A stretch of 64,000 nucleotides of DNA. Origin: Phytoseiulus persimilis. Its lineage: Eukaryota > Arthropoda > Arachnida > Mesostigmata > Phytoseiidae. The stretch spans positions 15,744,745 to 15,808,744 of the forward strand of contig CM075102.1 of the NCBI GenBank assembly GCA_037576195.1, given 5' to 3'. The notes below the pieces were generated by a model. It searched no databases. It saw nothing but the letters and a program-made list of their open reading frames with translations, and had not been told where the DNA came from. The position numbers and the translations under genes are program-made. Of this stretch, positions 24,542 to 35,887 are shown in pieces; the stretch's first letter is position 1; the number at the start of each line of letters is the position of its first letter.

Positions 24542-26154
24542 GATGCTCACGGATTGTTACGTTTCATATGATCCTCCAATCTCGGATCCGGAATCGTTCA
24601 GCTCACAGGTCTTCCAAAAAACATCGAGTGTCGAGAGCTCCTAAGCCTCCCTCTGTTCTCGACGACCTCGATAAGCCGAGAGTCTCGAAAGTAACATACT
24701 TTCGGGTGCTCTAAAATTTCTCGAGTCAAGGATGGCCGTCCGAGCTTCCAGAATCGTGAATCTGTCGTATCCGTAAACACCTGCTGAGCAACATCTTGAA
24801 GGCGCCGAAGCTCCCGGATGGTGATTATCTAGACAAACTCCAGAAGAGAAAAAATTGAACGATGGAATCGAGCCGACAGTTGTGCCTTGTTAGTGGTGCA
24901 GTTGCCAAGTATCTCGAATCCTACAGTGTGCAACAGATAAGCAAAGTACAGTTGTTTCACCTATATGATACTGTCGGAATCATTATTAGGGCTCTACATG
25001 GGTGATCACGGAACATTCAGTGACCCGATTGCTTGTATATTATTTAAATAAGATGGATCGCCCGTGTCCGAGGAGCTTGCAATTTTCCCTGTTGATCCCG
25101 AGAGCCGTACCAGCGACAAAACATAAAACAATACAGATGGTTTATTTTTCAACTATGATCTCTGGTATTTTCCTCGAAAAAGTCGCGTGAGGATCAGATG
25201 CTGTTGGCGTCTTCATGCACTCATCAGCTACTTCTGTGTTTAAATAATATCCATATACGTTTCTTGAGCTCATTGGAACCAATGGATACCTGGTTGTCGA
25301 GAGACGGCTGTCCTCAAGTCGACAAAGCATCTCGGCAGACGTATGAGAAAAAACAGACCCACATCAGCATTAGTGATCCACATCAGGTGATATGCGTTCA
25401 TATCCAGCCGAAGCGGTTGTAGCCGAAGCGGTCTGCCTTCCCAAAAACTATCACCTTCGTCCGCCGAGCTCTTTATCAGATTCAGTCATTCTTGTGGAGG
25501 TTCGCTCCCTCGATGGGATGAGTTGAGGTTTGCATTCAATCGTAAACTGATTTGCGGAGAGAGCTATACGCTCTCGGCGAGAACAGAGTAGGCGAGAACT
25601 TTGTGAGGATATACGAGCCCCCTCTCGTATATGAGGATGATAAGGATGAACTGCCTGAAGGCCTGTTTGCTTGGATGCAACGGATAGGCGGAGGTTCGAA
25701 TCCTATTCTAAAGCACAGTCCCGCTCGTTGTCGGAAGTTACACTATGGTCCATGTGAAGGAAAGATACATTTCTTCGGCCTGCCGCGAGGATGATATGAA
25801 TCGGGAAACCACACTCTGGCTTCTCTGATAGCTGGCTCACCTTAGTTTCCGAGTAATGAACCTGGAACAAATCTGATGAGGAGACGGTCACTTCCGGGTG
25901 CGATTTTGCGGGGCTCCTTCTCCTCGCTCAGTTTTCTGTGGAACAGGTGGAGGCTGATGATGGAAACAGCAATATCCTTGCGGAGCCCCCTGGAATGCGT
26001 TCGACTGGGGAGGGTCCATTAATGGCTGTGCGCATACTTTCATCGCTGAACTTGGAACATTTGTGCAGTGAACTTGGCCAGACACTTTTGGCGTTTCTTC
26101 TCGATAGTTCCACTACATATGAAGATATCCTATTATTCCCACGTTATCGAAAGC
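24542..26154. other. intergenic sequence between two convergent genes
   Basis: This holds the 3' UTRs of the TMEM130-like gene (left) and the sarcoglycan gene (right). No further gene is convincing. Sequences resembling a tRNA B-box occur in this neighbourhood (near 25693 and 26509) but do not fold into tRNAs. Confidence 0.4.
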
Positions 26155-28558
26155 TTAGCAATGTCTTTCAGGAGAACAGGTGCCGTTTTCCGCGCTTCCC
26201 AAGAATAGCTTCCCGGATGAGCAGATACACAAAGGATACGCGAAGTCATATCCATTGGGTACTTCGGGGAGTAGGCCGCGCAGTCGGATATCAGCGCTGT
26301 CGAAGTAGAGCTGAAAACGAGTCGAATGAGTTGAGTTTTCAATTTATTCGAGCCCTGCGAGCGGTTCTCTTCATGAAGAGAACCCAAGCTGCTCAAAGAA
26401 TCCAATCCTGAAATAGTCTAATTCGACAACGCGTGAGTTGTGCTCGATAGCGTGATTTCCGAGTGGGTTGATGACATGATCGAGATCGGCGTGTTGATCG
26501 AGACAGAGGGTTCGACTCCGCGCCGACTTGCAGCGGGAGTGAGATCATTTCATGGGAGGTATCGACTTCGATGGCGAGAAACGAACTGCAGGAATGGGAC
26601 GAGTCTAGAAAACTTCAATAAATAGAGAGGAGGGTCCACATACAAACCTGATCTTTGGACTCCAGAGTGATATTCGAGTGAGCGACGAGGTATACATCGC
26701 CCGTGCGAGATTCCACGAGAGCAGGACCCGGCGAGCTCACAATAACTCGGCCGAGAGGACTCTCGAGCAGAAGACGGCTGCCGCCTCGGACGAGGGGAGT
26801 CTGGAGAGAAGCATCCAACCGAACTCCGTTCTCCACTTGGAAGAAGATGAGTGAAACATTGACTAACCAATCCAAGCTGATTCAACGACTGACTCGACTT
26901 TGTGTCTCCAGGGTCTTCCATTCCCTGTATGGGACTGAAATGCGCCGTATTCCCTGCGACTCCCGGCTTCTCTGCATCCGAGTTTCAGGAGGACGCAGCG
27001 GAGACTTGACTCTCTTTCTCGCGAATTCATTGCCGATAGGGCAGCTGAAGAGCGCTCCTAAAATCCATCTTCAGGATGTGTATGACAAGAACGAGAATGA
27101 CTCCAGAATTCGTCGCTCCACGACAGCCGAACTGGATGGACAGTTCAACTTACCATGAATGGTTGAGTGCTTCACGTGGAGACTGTCATTGGTGACTCGA
27201 AACAGAAGCTCTTCGTTCAGGTTGAATACGCTGAAGTCGTCCGAGCTCACGGCGAACTCCGCTTGTCCGACAGAGATCTCATTGAATGTTTCTCGACCGA
27301 CAGACCTCAGCTGAACTTTTTCATTAGCCTCCAGAAGCAAGCTGTTCGTTTTCAGGAAAGGATCGTAAGCCAAGCTGTTCTGCTCCCACTGCAAAGCATC
27401 TTGAAACATTTATCGACGAGCCTTGCTGGGTGACGAAAAACCGCTCCCACTTTCCCCGCTCCTGCCCCCCATGGAACAGCGGTTATCCGACTGATGGTGT
27501 CGTGGTTCGAGAGCTGTCGTTCACAGATTGAGAGAGCTTCCGCGTGCCGGTGGAGACGATTGTTCATCACGCAGACGTCTTTCATACCGAGACTGTGTCT
27601 TTGAAGGAAGTAACCCTTGAGTTCGACGTATCCTAATTTGTCTCGTTTGGTTTTATGTAAAGAGAGATCGTGTGAAGTTTTCTCCACCGTCTGAGAGCTC
27701 GGTCCAATATTCTCTGAGAATGCGGGATCCCCGCGTTGCTGCACATTTTGTGATTCGGAGGACTTGAGCTGCAGATGTGAGTGTTTGTGTGCTCAGAACT
27801 CCTCGCATTGCTCCCGGAGACTCCTCACCCGTGCGACCGGAATATTGTTAAAGCCATCGATGCCGACTCAATCGCTCGATCACGGAAATTCGGGCACCAA
27901 AGCTTACTTTTGCTGCGTGGCGGATGTGGTTGGTGTAGATCCCGCGATAAAAATGACTGTCCGCACTGATTTTCACGGAATCATCCTCGATTTTCATGTT
28001 GGCGATCCCATCCAACGAAAAGTGGAAGACACTGGAAGGGAAACGAGCTGATTGAATCACCCCGCGGAACCTGCCACGCAAGCGCCGCCCTCAGCGAAAT
28101 TTCCGAGATAGTTGGGAGTCAGCTGTCTCCTTCAGCTCAGAGGAATATCAGCTGCTTGTCTCCTCGACCAACACTGGGCCGCGGCGCAACGCTGTTTATC
28201 TTCATCAGATTGAGATACCGAGGCTTCCCCAGCTGAGCAGCCTTTATCGTTGGGAGAAACTCACCGTAGAATCCAAAAAGTCAACACAAGATTCGAGATC
28301 ATCAGCCACGACAGAATGAACAATATGAGATACAGGAGCCGCTTCCTCCACCCGTAAATCCCCAGTTGGAAGTCTGCGGCGGCGGATTCATGCTATGTCG
28401 AGAGAAAACGGAGGTTAGACAATCAATCGTGGCGACCGGCTCATTCCCGGCACGGGAAACCGTGGATTGAGGAACAAAAACAAAGCGACGGCTACTTGCG
28501 AACTCGTGTTCGCATCGTACGCTCGGAACGGGGCTTCCCCGAGATCACTCACGAACAT
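26155..28558 (-). CDS. Scgdelta: delta/gamma-type sarcoglycan (six exons)
   Basis: Coding exons on the minus strand are 28558-28553, 28392-28265, 28031-27908, 27388-27154, 26835-26648 and 26310-26155, joining to 278 residues (human delta-sarcoglycan has about 290). The protein is type II. A short cytoplasmic N-terminus carries the GIYGWRKR signature (13-20) before a membrane helix (21-43). The ectodomain includes the sarcoglycan segments FSLDGIANM, LLFRV and RLLLESPLGRVIV. It ends in the conserved cysteine cluster (Cys255, 257, 272, 278; CxC...C...C). Known role: part of the sarcoglycan subcomplex that stabilises dystroglycan-dystrophin at the muscle membrane. The first coding exon encodes only Met-Phe; the frame is open further upstream, so a longer N-terminus is possible. 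Confidence 0.93.
26363..26384. repeat. perfect 22-bp palindrome
   Basis: The arm GGTTCTCTTCA is followed directly by its reverse complement with no spacer. It lies in the last intron of the sarcoglycan gene, about 55 bases before the final exon's acceptor, in gene orientation. Confidence 0.9.
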
Positions 28559-31500
28559 GTTGGAATAAGAGCGCGCTCTGCTCAGTTCGATGGCCAGAAT
28601 CGCTTGAGAAGGTCTCTTGCCGAAATCCCACTGGTCCATTGAAATAGCAGGCGGAGAGTTTTCCCGGAAGCTGGCAGACTTCACGATCATGATTCTGCCG
28701 TTAATCTTCAGGACGGAGGAATATGGTAAACAGTCGACGCACACTCGTGCACTGGTCCACTCACAAAGCCAAGTATAAACGCCTTAAGTAAACTTCACGT
28801 AGTGGATATCTATCGAACCAAGTGCTTTCTGAGAGCCCTGGTCTAGTGAGCGTCTATTCTTAGCTTCAGAAGACTGACTCGTGGAAACTGAGAGAGAAGC
28901 GACATCGTTCAGAGGAAGAGGGCGCGTTTCTAGTGAGAAACAACACACTCGTATGAAAAGTAAACATTGGACCTTTTCCGGTATGTTACTCGAGACAAAG
29001 CGGGATCGAGACTCCCTCATTGTCGACCGGGTACGATTTCGGGTGGGGACACGCTGTTCTTCTCAACGCTGCTCCGCTGTGCCGAGTCCACTTAGCTTTT
29101 TTCAGTTTGGGGATGCAAGCTTCGAAGGGAATATATTGGAATTTTATGGTGGTTTCTTGATGAAAATCAACGCCGCCGGACGTCTCAGGAAATGGCGATG
29201 GACGGGAGGGGAGGAATTCCGAAAGGATGGAAAAACTTTCTTGAGCACAGCTGGAGCTCGCTGATGGCCAGATCGTTCGAACTCTCCTGTCGCGCTCGCT
29301 CTGACCTGGCTGAGGGCCTGCTATTCAAATGCTACAGCGATTTTTCCCCTCAAACAATGAGCAGACATTCGGGGCGTCGAGCTAAGCAGCCTCAAACTCC
29401 TCGCTGCAACTGATCGCGTGAAGTTCGAGTCTGATTTTCTCGCGAAGAAAACCTTCTGACCGGGCTCTGGGGAAAAGCCTTCGACGAGAATGAACACGGT
29501 GAGGTAAGAGGTTCCTGTAAGCCCATTCGGTGTCACGCATTGAGGTGTGATACAGGGAACAGCGGCTCCAAGGCTTCCCTTCAGACTCGCTGCATTTCTA
29601 AGCGGAGCCATTATTCTCTGGAGACCTCTGATGACGGAAACTTGAAGCAGAGGCAATAAACTTCACTTTCGAGAGTCTGAATGCTCGCTGACGATTGCAG
29701 TTGCGTGGAAAATGCATCGAGTAGTTAGCGCGTCGCGAGCTTCCGGATTCACTGCTTTCGGCCTCGAGTTGATTTTTGATCGACACGAGAGGCGCTATCG
29801 TTCCCCGAACATAACGATGTCATTCATTTTTCGATAAGGAGGGAAACGATACATTTCTGTGAAGGTCAACCCTACGGGCACACTGATCGCGTGCAGGAAG
29901 GGATCTTGAACGAAGTCCCCTACTCATCTGAGTTTGTGCTTAGGAGAGGACTCCACCTTCTGAGAGGCAATTGAGTCCGCGTAGACACAGGTCTCAGCCA
30001 TGACGAACATTGTCGAATCTACTCCAGGACACGCTCAAGGGGATCGAGCCACACGTGGCAAGTCGAGAGATGATGCACATTTGTTTCTCCTCGCGCTGTG
30101 GAGTGAAGAACAGTTAGCCGTATTTTTGAGGACTTTGGCTGTTGTCGCTGAGGGTTCGTCGAATACCTGATTCCACGACACGCCTAGAAGTTTTCCGTCG
30201 GCCTGGTTGACTGATGAAGGCTCTCAAAGCTCCATCGTTCGATGACGGTTCCTTCACACGCGGAATGATAGATCTCTCAGTGTTTCAACTCAGTCATCAA
30301 TACGCTCGGGGGGTTCACTTTTTCCGGGAGGACTCGATTCTCCGCTCTACAGTCGTCACTATCGCTACTCCGTTGCGCTAGCAACACAATAAAGGAACTC
30401 GGCGTCGCAGGTCAATTCTGAAGTCAGAATAGTGATATTTCTCGACGTCGCGCGTGGGCCGTGCGAGAGGGACGCGTCGGCAAAGTTTTCAACTCCCTGC
30501 TGATCGAGGCTCTTCAACCCGGTCCCTCCGCCTCCCTTTGAAATGGTCGCCCTTGACCTCCAATGTTCGACTCGCAGCGGAAGCTGGGCATCGTTCCTCA
30601 GGAACGATGCAGCCGAGACCCTCAAATGGATACAGCGGGCTGGCCATTCTACTGTTCTATACACACATCATTAACGACTCACCCGCTACCTGGAAACGAA
30701 GTTCAGAAAGGGTCTCGGAAGTCCTCCAGACATTTTGGCGTCGGTCTGTGATTGGGCTGGGAATGCTCCCATCGTGGTCGCTAGTTCAAATGACATAAGC
30801 GCTCCCAGTCCGACCGCAATGAGACGAACAGAGTGGAAAGTTTCGGATACAAGGGTTGAAGAATGAGAACGGTCGTCGGTCACATCGGATTTGTCGACTG
30901 TCGCTCACGAACTTAGGGGAGCTACTGGACCTTGCGGCGGTTTTTGACCGCGGTTCGATAACCGCAAAAAATCGCAGTGAATGACCCGGGAAGAACCGCA
31001 AGATTTTTCTAGAGAAATTCGAGGGTATCCGCCTCGGCGTCCCTCCTCCTCATTTTCATGAGTGTCGACGAAGCATGGGACTTTCGAGCGCCGCTTGATT
31101 CGAACTCGACATGCCCTCGATCAAAGGCAAGCCTCCATTTCAGCGAGTCCGAGGCGAGGATCTTCTCTTCTCGTAAGCGGAGGAACACCAGGACCTCTAC
31201 TCGAGCGATCTCGAAAGATTCCGCGGTCGATTCCAACTTCAGCTTGCTTCAGCTTCCAACGAGCGCAACTTCAGCTTGCTTCGATTTCTGCTGGGTTAGA
31301 AACAAGCATGTCTGAAGGTAACTCCACTTGACGACATTTTCATCTTGCAGAGTTCATATCTCCGAATCAAAAAGAAAGACTCTGGGTTGGTAGTACTGTA
31401 TATGGTACAGTGGATCCTCGACTTTATCAATATTGGATGTCAGTATCCGTTGATATTATCGAGGTTTCAATACAATCTAGGTTGACAAAATCTAGATTTC

Positions 31501-32348
31501 GAGACCCAGCATGTCCTGGACGAAATAGGATTCTTGAGATCGTTTTCCGGATCGGATGTCCGTCGGATCGTTCCAGAAATATTCTGGGAAACAGAACTGG
31601 CAGGCGTTCAGCTTGTTTGAGAATGATTTTGTCTTGCTCACAATTTTTTTTGGGAGGGCTCCGAACGAGAGCTCTCAGATGGCTCCGAGCAACTCTCAGG
31701 AACGTGTCGGCACGTCGAAATTGAGGCGACAATACCGAGGAATCCCCCGAGTGGTGTATCAAGTCATTCCGCGAGTTCTATCGTCCCTCGAATTAAATTT
31801 TGCAAGCAGTGACCGTTCCGAGAAAATCGAAACGTTTTCGGTTCATCGCGACCGAAGTTCGGAACGAATCGGAGCCTCAAAATTCGTTACATGGATGACG
31901 AAGTACTAAAAGAGTGCAGCAAAGCCACAGGGAACGACGCTCTCAAGTCAGAAGGCAGGTGAATGTAATCGAATTGCCTCTCCACCGCAACATCCGTCTT
32001 TGTGATACAAGGGATGAAACGACTGGCTGACGAACGGTCGGAAACGAAATCCGTGATCGAAATGAGCTATCTTTAGTGGTCAACCAGGATTGTGAGCCAG
32101 GAGCTGTAGACAGTACAGATACATCGTTAGATGCCGTGGAAGTTCCACTCGTTCTGAACTAAGTCACCTCGCATCACTTCTAACGAAGCTTTGTGTTTTT
32201 CAAATTCCCATCGGAAATCATCCATTCGAGCATTTCGAGCTTCGTGACTGATCAATCTCGGTTGATGTCAGTTTTTAACCGCGTATTCAGATTGGGATTT
32301 GCGATGAACTGCAAACCACGGTCCTCGTGGGTTGCCGTTCCCTGCAAA
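28559..32348. other. intergenic sequence upstream of the sarcoglycan gene
   Basis: It probably includes the sarcoglycan 5' UTR and promoter. Some minus-strand open frames (28744-28553, 29656-29321, 30664-30365) look mildly protein-like but show no domain, start or splice links. A perfect 11-bp-arm hairpin (arm GCATCGTTCCT) lies at 30588-30610. No RNA gene or intact transposon is visible. Confidence 0.3.
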
Positions 32349-32751
32349 GACTAGAACAGAGGTCGTCAAACTATTCCCACACTGGCCCCCAGGGTGTCGA
32401 GGGGTGCCGCAGCCGTGAGCTCGCCGAGGAGGTGCAGATCGGTACCGAAGGATGGCACTTTTGGTTCTGACCGTACTTCCATGGTGATTCCGTCTCGATC
32501 TGACCCCCAGAAATATGATCAGATTGACCTCGGAGTCACCTCTTCGGGCCCCGAAAAGTATGGTCACATCGACCCGGGAATCATCCGCATGGGATCCCGA
32601 AAAGTATGGCGGAATCATCACCGAAGTGTGGTCAGAACGCAGGAAGACGTTGTTTAGCCTCATTCGGCACCACGCGACACCCTTAGCACTCTAGGCACCC
32701 TCGGCGCCCTGGTGTGTCGCGACACACAGTTTGACGACCTCTGGACTAGGA
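32349..32751. mobile_element. non-autonomous hAT transposon (MITE) with target-site duplication
   Basis: The element spans 32357-32743 (387 bp). Its ends are perfect 16-bp terminal inverted repeats, CAGAGGTCGTCAAACT on the left and its exact reverse complement on the right. The flanks are an 8-bp duplication differing at one base, GACTAGAA (32349-32356) and GACTAGGA (32744-32751). Terminal CAG...CTG and 8-bp target duplications are hallmarks of the hAT superfamily. The interior has no transposase frame. It contains imperfect repeats of a GAAAAGTATGG motif and the self-complementary TGTGTCGCGACACA at 32713-32726. It needs a transposase from elsewhere to move. Confidence 0.92.
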
Positions 32752-33318
32752 GCCACCCGGTCAGGCTAGATGAGAAAACGAGTACTTTCATCAAGCGATA
32801 GTGACTGCCGCCCCCCAGGCTTTGACACGAGAGTCCCCCGAGTGTCCTGCCTGACAGTAATGGCCTCCTTGGACTCTTCATCGTTCCGTGGAATCGAGGA
32901 GGAAAATGCGATTCGCAAGCTGATGCGCATTCTTCTCACATGCTACGAGAAAGACTTCATCAAAAGCGTAAAGCCAATGCTTTGGGAACGTCGCGGCTCT
33001 GGGCAAGGTTGATCAGGTCACGGAGCCGCCACATTCCTATTCAACAGAATTAGATCAAGCTGGGGGATCCCCTCGTACGCCGTCTTCTTCGACTCCGTGT
33101 TTGCTCTTGACACTTCCTCAGAAGCCGTGTTTTTTTTTAGAAGGGGTCATCCTATATGACGCAGCGTTTGATGCAAACAACCCCGAGGTACCAAAGCTGA
33201 TGTGAGCAGGCAATCCCACGATCTCCTCATGAAGCGTGAACCACTCCCAACGATCCCGATTCACCCTGTCCATCCTCCACGATACGTTGATGCCAACCAG
33301 CTTTAGATAAACGGAAGT
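32752..33318. other. unassigned sequence beside the hAT MITE
   Basis: A short plus-strand frame (32864-33010) encodes a hydrophilic helical peptide with no recognised family. It may be a transposon relic. Nothing else is supported. Confidence 0.25.
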
Positions 33319-33408
33319 TTGATGCCGCATGGGAATATGGGAAGACTGTGCCGCCGAGATTCATCCCAGTGCGAAAAAACTGGAACGTCTGCAACCTGGG
33401 AAATTGGA

Positions 33409-33490
33409 GCAATTCAATTTCCGTACCAGCCCAGTAGGGCAATTCAATTTCCGTATTTTATGGTACGGAAATCCATTCTCCGTAGTACGG
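33409..33490. repeat. transposon-end-like short repeats next to the GMP reductase duplicate
   Basis: The 17-mer GCAATTCAATTTCCGTA occurs twice with a 30-bp period (33409 and 33439). It is followed by TACGGAAAT and CTCCGTAGTACGGG. The same words (CAATTTCCGTA, TACGGAGTACGGAAATT) form the ends of the fold-back element at 45.8-46.4 kb. This suggests the decayed terminus of a related element. Confidence 0.7.
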
Positions 33491-33500
33491 GAGTCCCGTC

Positions 33501-34074
33501 ACTGACGGGAGAGATGGTCGACGAGCTGATTCGCTGCGGAGCCGACATCGTCAAGGTTGGCATCGGACCAGGCTCTGTTTGCACAACTCGTAAGAAGACC
33601 GGAGTTAGCTATCCTCAACTGAGCGCGGTGCTCGAGTGCGCCGACGCAGCTCACGGCCTCGGTGGCCACATCGTTTCCGACGGCGGATGCACGTGTCCTG
33701 GTGATGTTGCCAAGGCTTTCGGAGCCGGGGCCGACTTTGTTATGCTTGGAGGAATGCTCGCCGGCCATGAAGAAAGCGCCGGAGAGGTCGTCGAGAAGAA
33801 CGGGAAGAAGTTCAAACTCTTCTACGGCATGTCGTCGGCGACCGCCATGACGAAGTACCATGGGGGCGTTGCAGAGTATCGTGCATCTGAAGGCAAAACC
33901 GTCGAGATGCCATACAAAGGTAGAGTCGAGCACACGATCCGCGACGTTCTCGGCGGCATACGCAGCGTATGCACGTATTTAGGAGCCGCTACCATAGAAG
34001 AGCTTCCCAGACGCACAACTTTCAGTCGCGTGAGACGTCAACTAAATGAAGTTTTCATGGGTAGAGAGGTTTGA
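33501..34074 (+). pseudogene. partial duplicate of GMP reductase (C-terminal 189 codons)
   Basis: This segment copies codons 161-349 of the intact GMP reductase at 41584-42633 at roughly 97% nucleotide identity. The catalytic loop GPGSVCTTR and the C-terminal NADPH/IMP-binding half of the barrel remain. The N-terminal 160 residues are missing and unrelated sequence takes their place. The frame stays open from 33319, so a 251-residue chimera is possible on paper. Half a (beta/alpha)8 barrel should not fold or act. Nine amino-acid changes are visible, seven of them in the last 30 or so residues, and family-conserved residues (GVGYP, TFIR) are lost here but kept in the other copy. No introns exist in either copy, so retrocopying versus DNA duplication cannot be told apart; no poly(A) tract follows. 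Confidence 0.88.
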
Positions 34075-34219
34075 GCAGTATCGTTCCCGGTTATTGGTTC
34101 CTTGACATCGGTGTGAGGAAGAGGTGTACGGCCCTTGAAGAAGAGGAAATAAACGTCGTCCACGAGAATTGAGTCTCGAGAAAGTCTTCTTTCGCTGTTC
34201 CATTTGGCTCCACCGCTCG

Positions 34220-34765
34220 AGACCGGTGATAACGACGAATGCTTTGGTGTCGGAATCCTGAATACCCAGAATCCCGGCACCTTCTATCCCTTGAATAGAG
34301 CCTTGGTTAAAGTCAACAAGACTTTTATTCTTAGAGATGAATCTGATCGAGGACTCGGAGAGTGAGAGAGGAAGCTGAGGTTCCAAAGGAAACTATAGAA
34401 GCCACGGATGGGATTAACAGAGGCGCGATCCGGTGCTCATTCTAAGTATCTTTCAGGGAGAACGCGACTCCAAACTCATATTTAGATCATTCGAGGGCGT
34501 CCCATCGCAGTTAGGTTTCCGCAGCGCTTATGAACCTCATCTGCATACAAGAATTCGCCGTCTTCGCGATCTCAAGCTGTTTCCTCTGAAGCCTCAGCTT
34601 CCTCTCATACTTCCAAAGCCCTCTTCCGGACTCATTGCTGAGCACAGAAGTCTCGTCGACTTCCACCAAGCCTCTATTTGAGGGAAGAGAAGCTATCGAG
34701 ATTCCGCGTATCCGAGATTTCCGGTATTCGTGATTCTGTTAAGAAGCATTTCGGCAGGGTCTGAA
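34220..34765. repeat. long imperfect inverted repeat (fold-back)
   Basis: The left arm (about 34220-34390) and right arm (about 34585-34765) are reverse complements at perhaps 65-75% identity. Matching blocks include CCTCAGCTTCCTCTC, a AAGTCT(T/C)GT(T/C)GACTT block and a GGTATTC..GATTC block. The spacer is about 195 bp. No clear terminal repeats or target duplications are seen. It starts about 150 bp after the GMP reductase duplicate. Confidence 0.75.
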
Positions 34766-35887
34766 GACGGAGAAACGGAAGTAAAGCTGTTCGGCAGCTG
34801 AATTCTTCCGTTATCTCATTCGACACTACGTACCTTTTCCGGTCGATTTTTCTCTCAATCAGAACTCTACTCACTCCGGTGGTCGATTTCCGGCGGAAAC
34901 ACCAGGAACGGCGATTTTTCATAGCGACTTTTCGTTGTTTTGGCTCGGTGGCCCTCCCCAGCTGAGAGCCAACCGTGGAAAATTGGCGAGCTCTCTCAAT
35001 TTGAGCTGAAGAAAGAGTCGCCACGAGTGCAACACAAACTGGACTCCGTACAGAAACAGCACATGGAGTTCAAATACTTATTCGACGTTTATCGACAATC
35101 CGAAGAGCTGAGCAGTAGTCTCGTGAACCTTGCGAGCGCGGGAACTCTCCAGGACCAGACTAGACGGTAGCGGTCCTCTGGAACCAACGTGGTTCTGGAA
35201 TGCGAGGAAAAAAAATGCTCTCAGCAGGGATTTGTCTCCCGACATGAACTTGGCGCCAATGAGACACTGATCTGAGAATAGAGGAGAAATCCACTCCTAA
35301 ATTGGAAGGGGCGTGTGTATGTGAGATCGAAATAAATCCACCTCTAATCCCAAATGTAAGCGAGGGGCAATCTGTTGTTTCGGAAGGACGATTACACTGG
35401 TACCGGTCGGGGCTCCAAAGCGGCATTCACAAGCAGCACACAAGCGGGGCGCAAACTGTCTAGTCGGGGCTCAAGACACGAGATAGGAGTCATCGTCGAC
35501 CTCGTTTGTTCGCAGACAGAATAGTGAGTAACGTGGCTCCAGTTTCAAACGCTGCTTTGGGTTCTGAAGAAGCTCGACTGCTCTTCTACAGGACAGGAAG
35601 AGAGGAGACGATGAACGACGCCGGGACCTGCTGTTTCGACGAACTCTGGGAGAGGTGACTACCAGAAGCATTTCCGCACGGGAATCTAAGCGTACACGAC
35701 TCGAAAATGGATGCTCGACCGAGGTGCTACCAGGGTCGCTTCCGGCATGAGCCTGAATGATATTCTCATTGGGATAGGTGCCTTGTCGGGGATACTCTCA
35801 GCTTCCGATTTTCATACAAGGGTTCGAGGAGGCTCAAAATAACACCTGAACTTGTATATTTCCTCGATACTCTGACACACCATTAGA
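34766..35887. other. unassigned sequence before the LINE
   Basis: Open frames are short and unlinked. The right part may include the degraded 5' region of the LINE that becomes recognisable near 35888. No other feature is supported. Confidence 0.3.

Noticed and set aside
27352..27744. 130-codon minus-strand frame starting MQQRGDPAFSE as a sarcoglycan exon
   Set aside because: It follows a usable acceptor and is in phase, but its peptide does not match sarcoglycans; skipping it and entering at 27388 gives the expected family alignment. A rare alternative exon remains possible.
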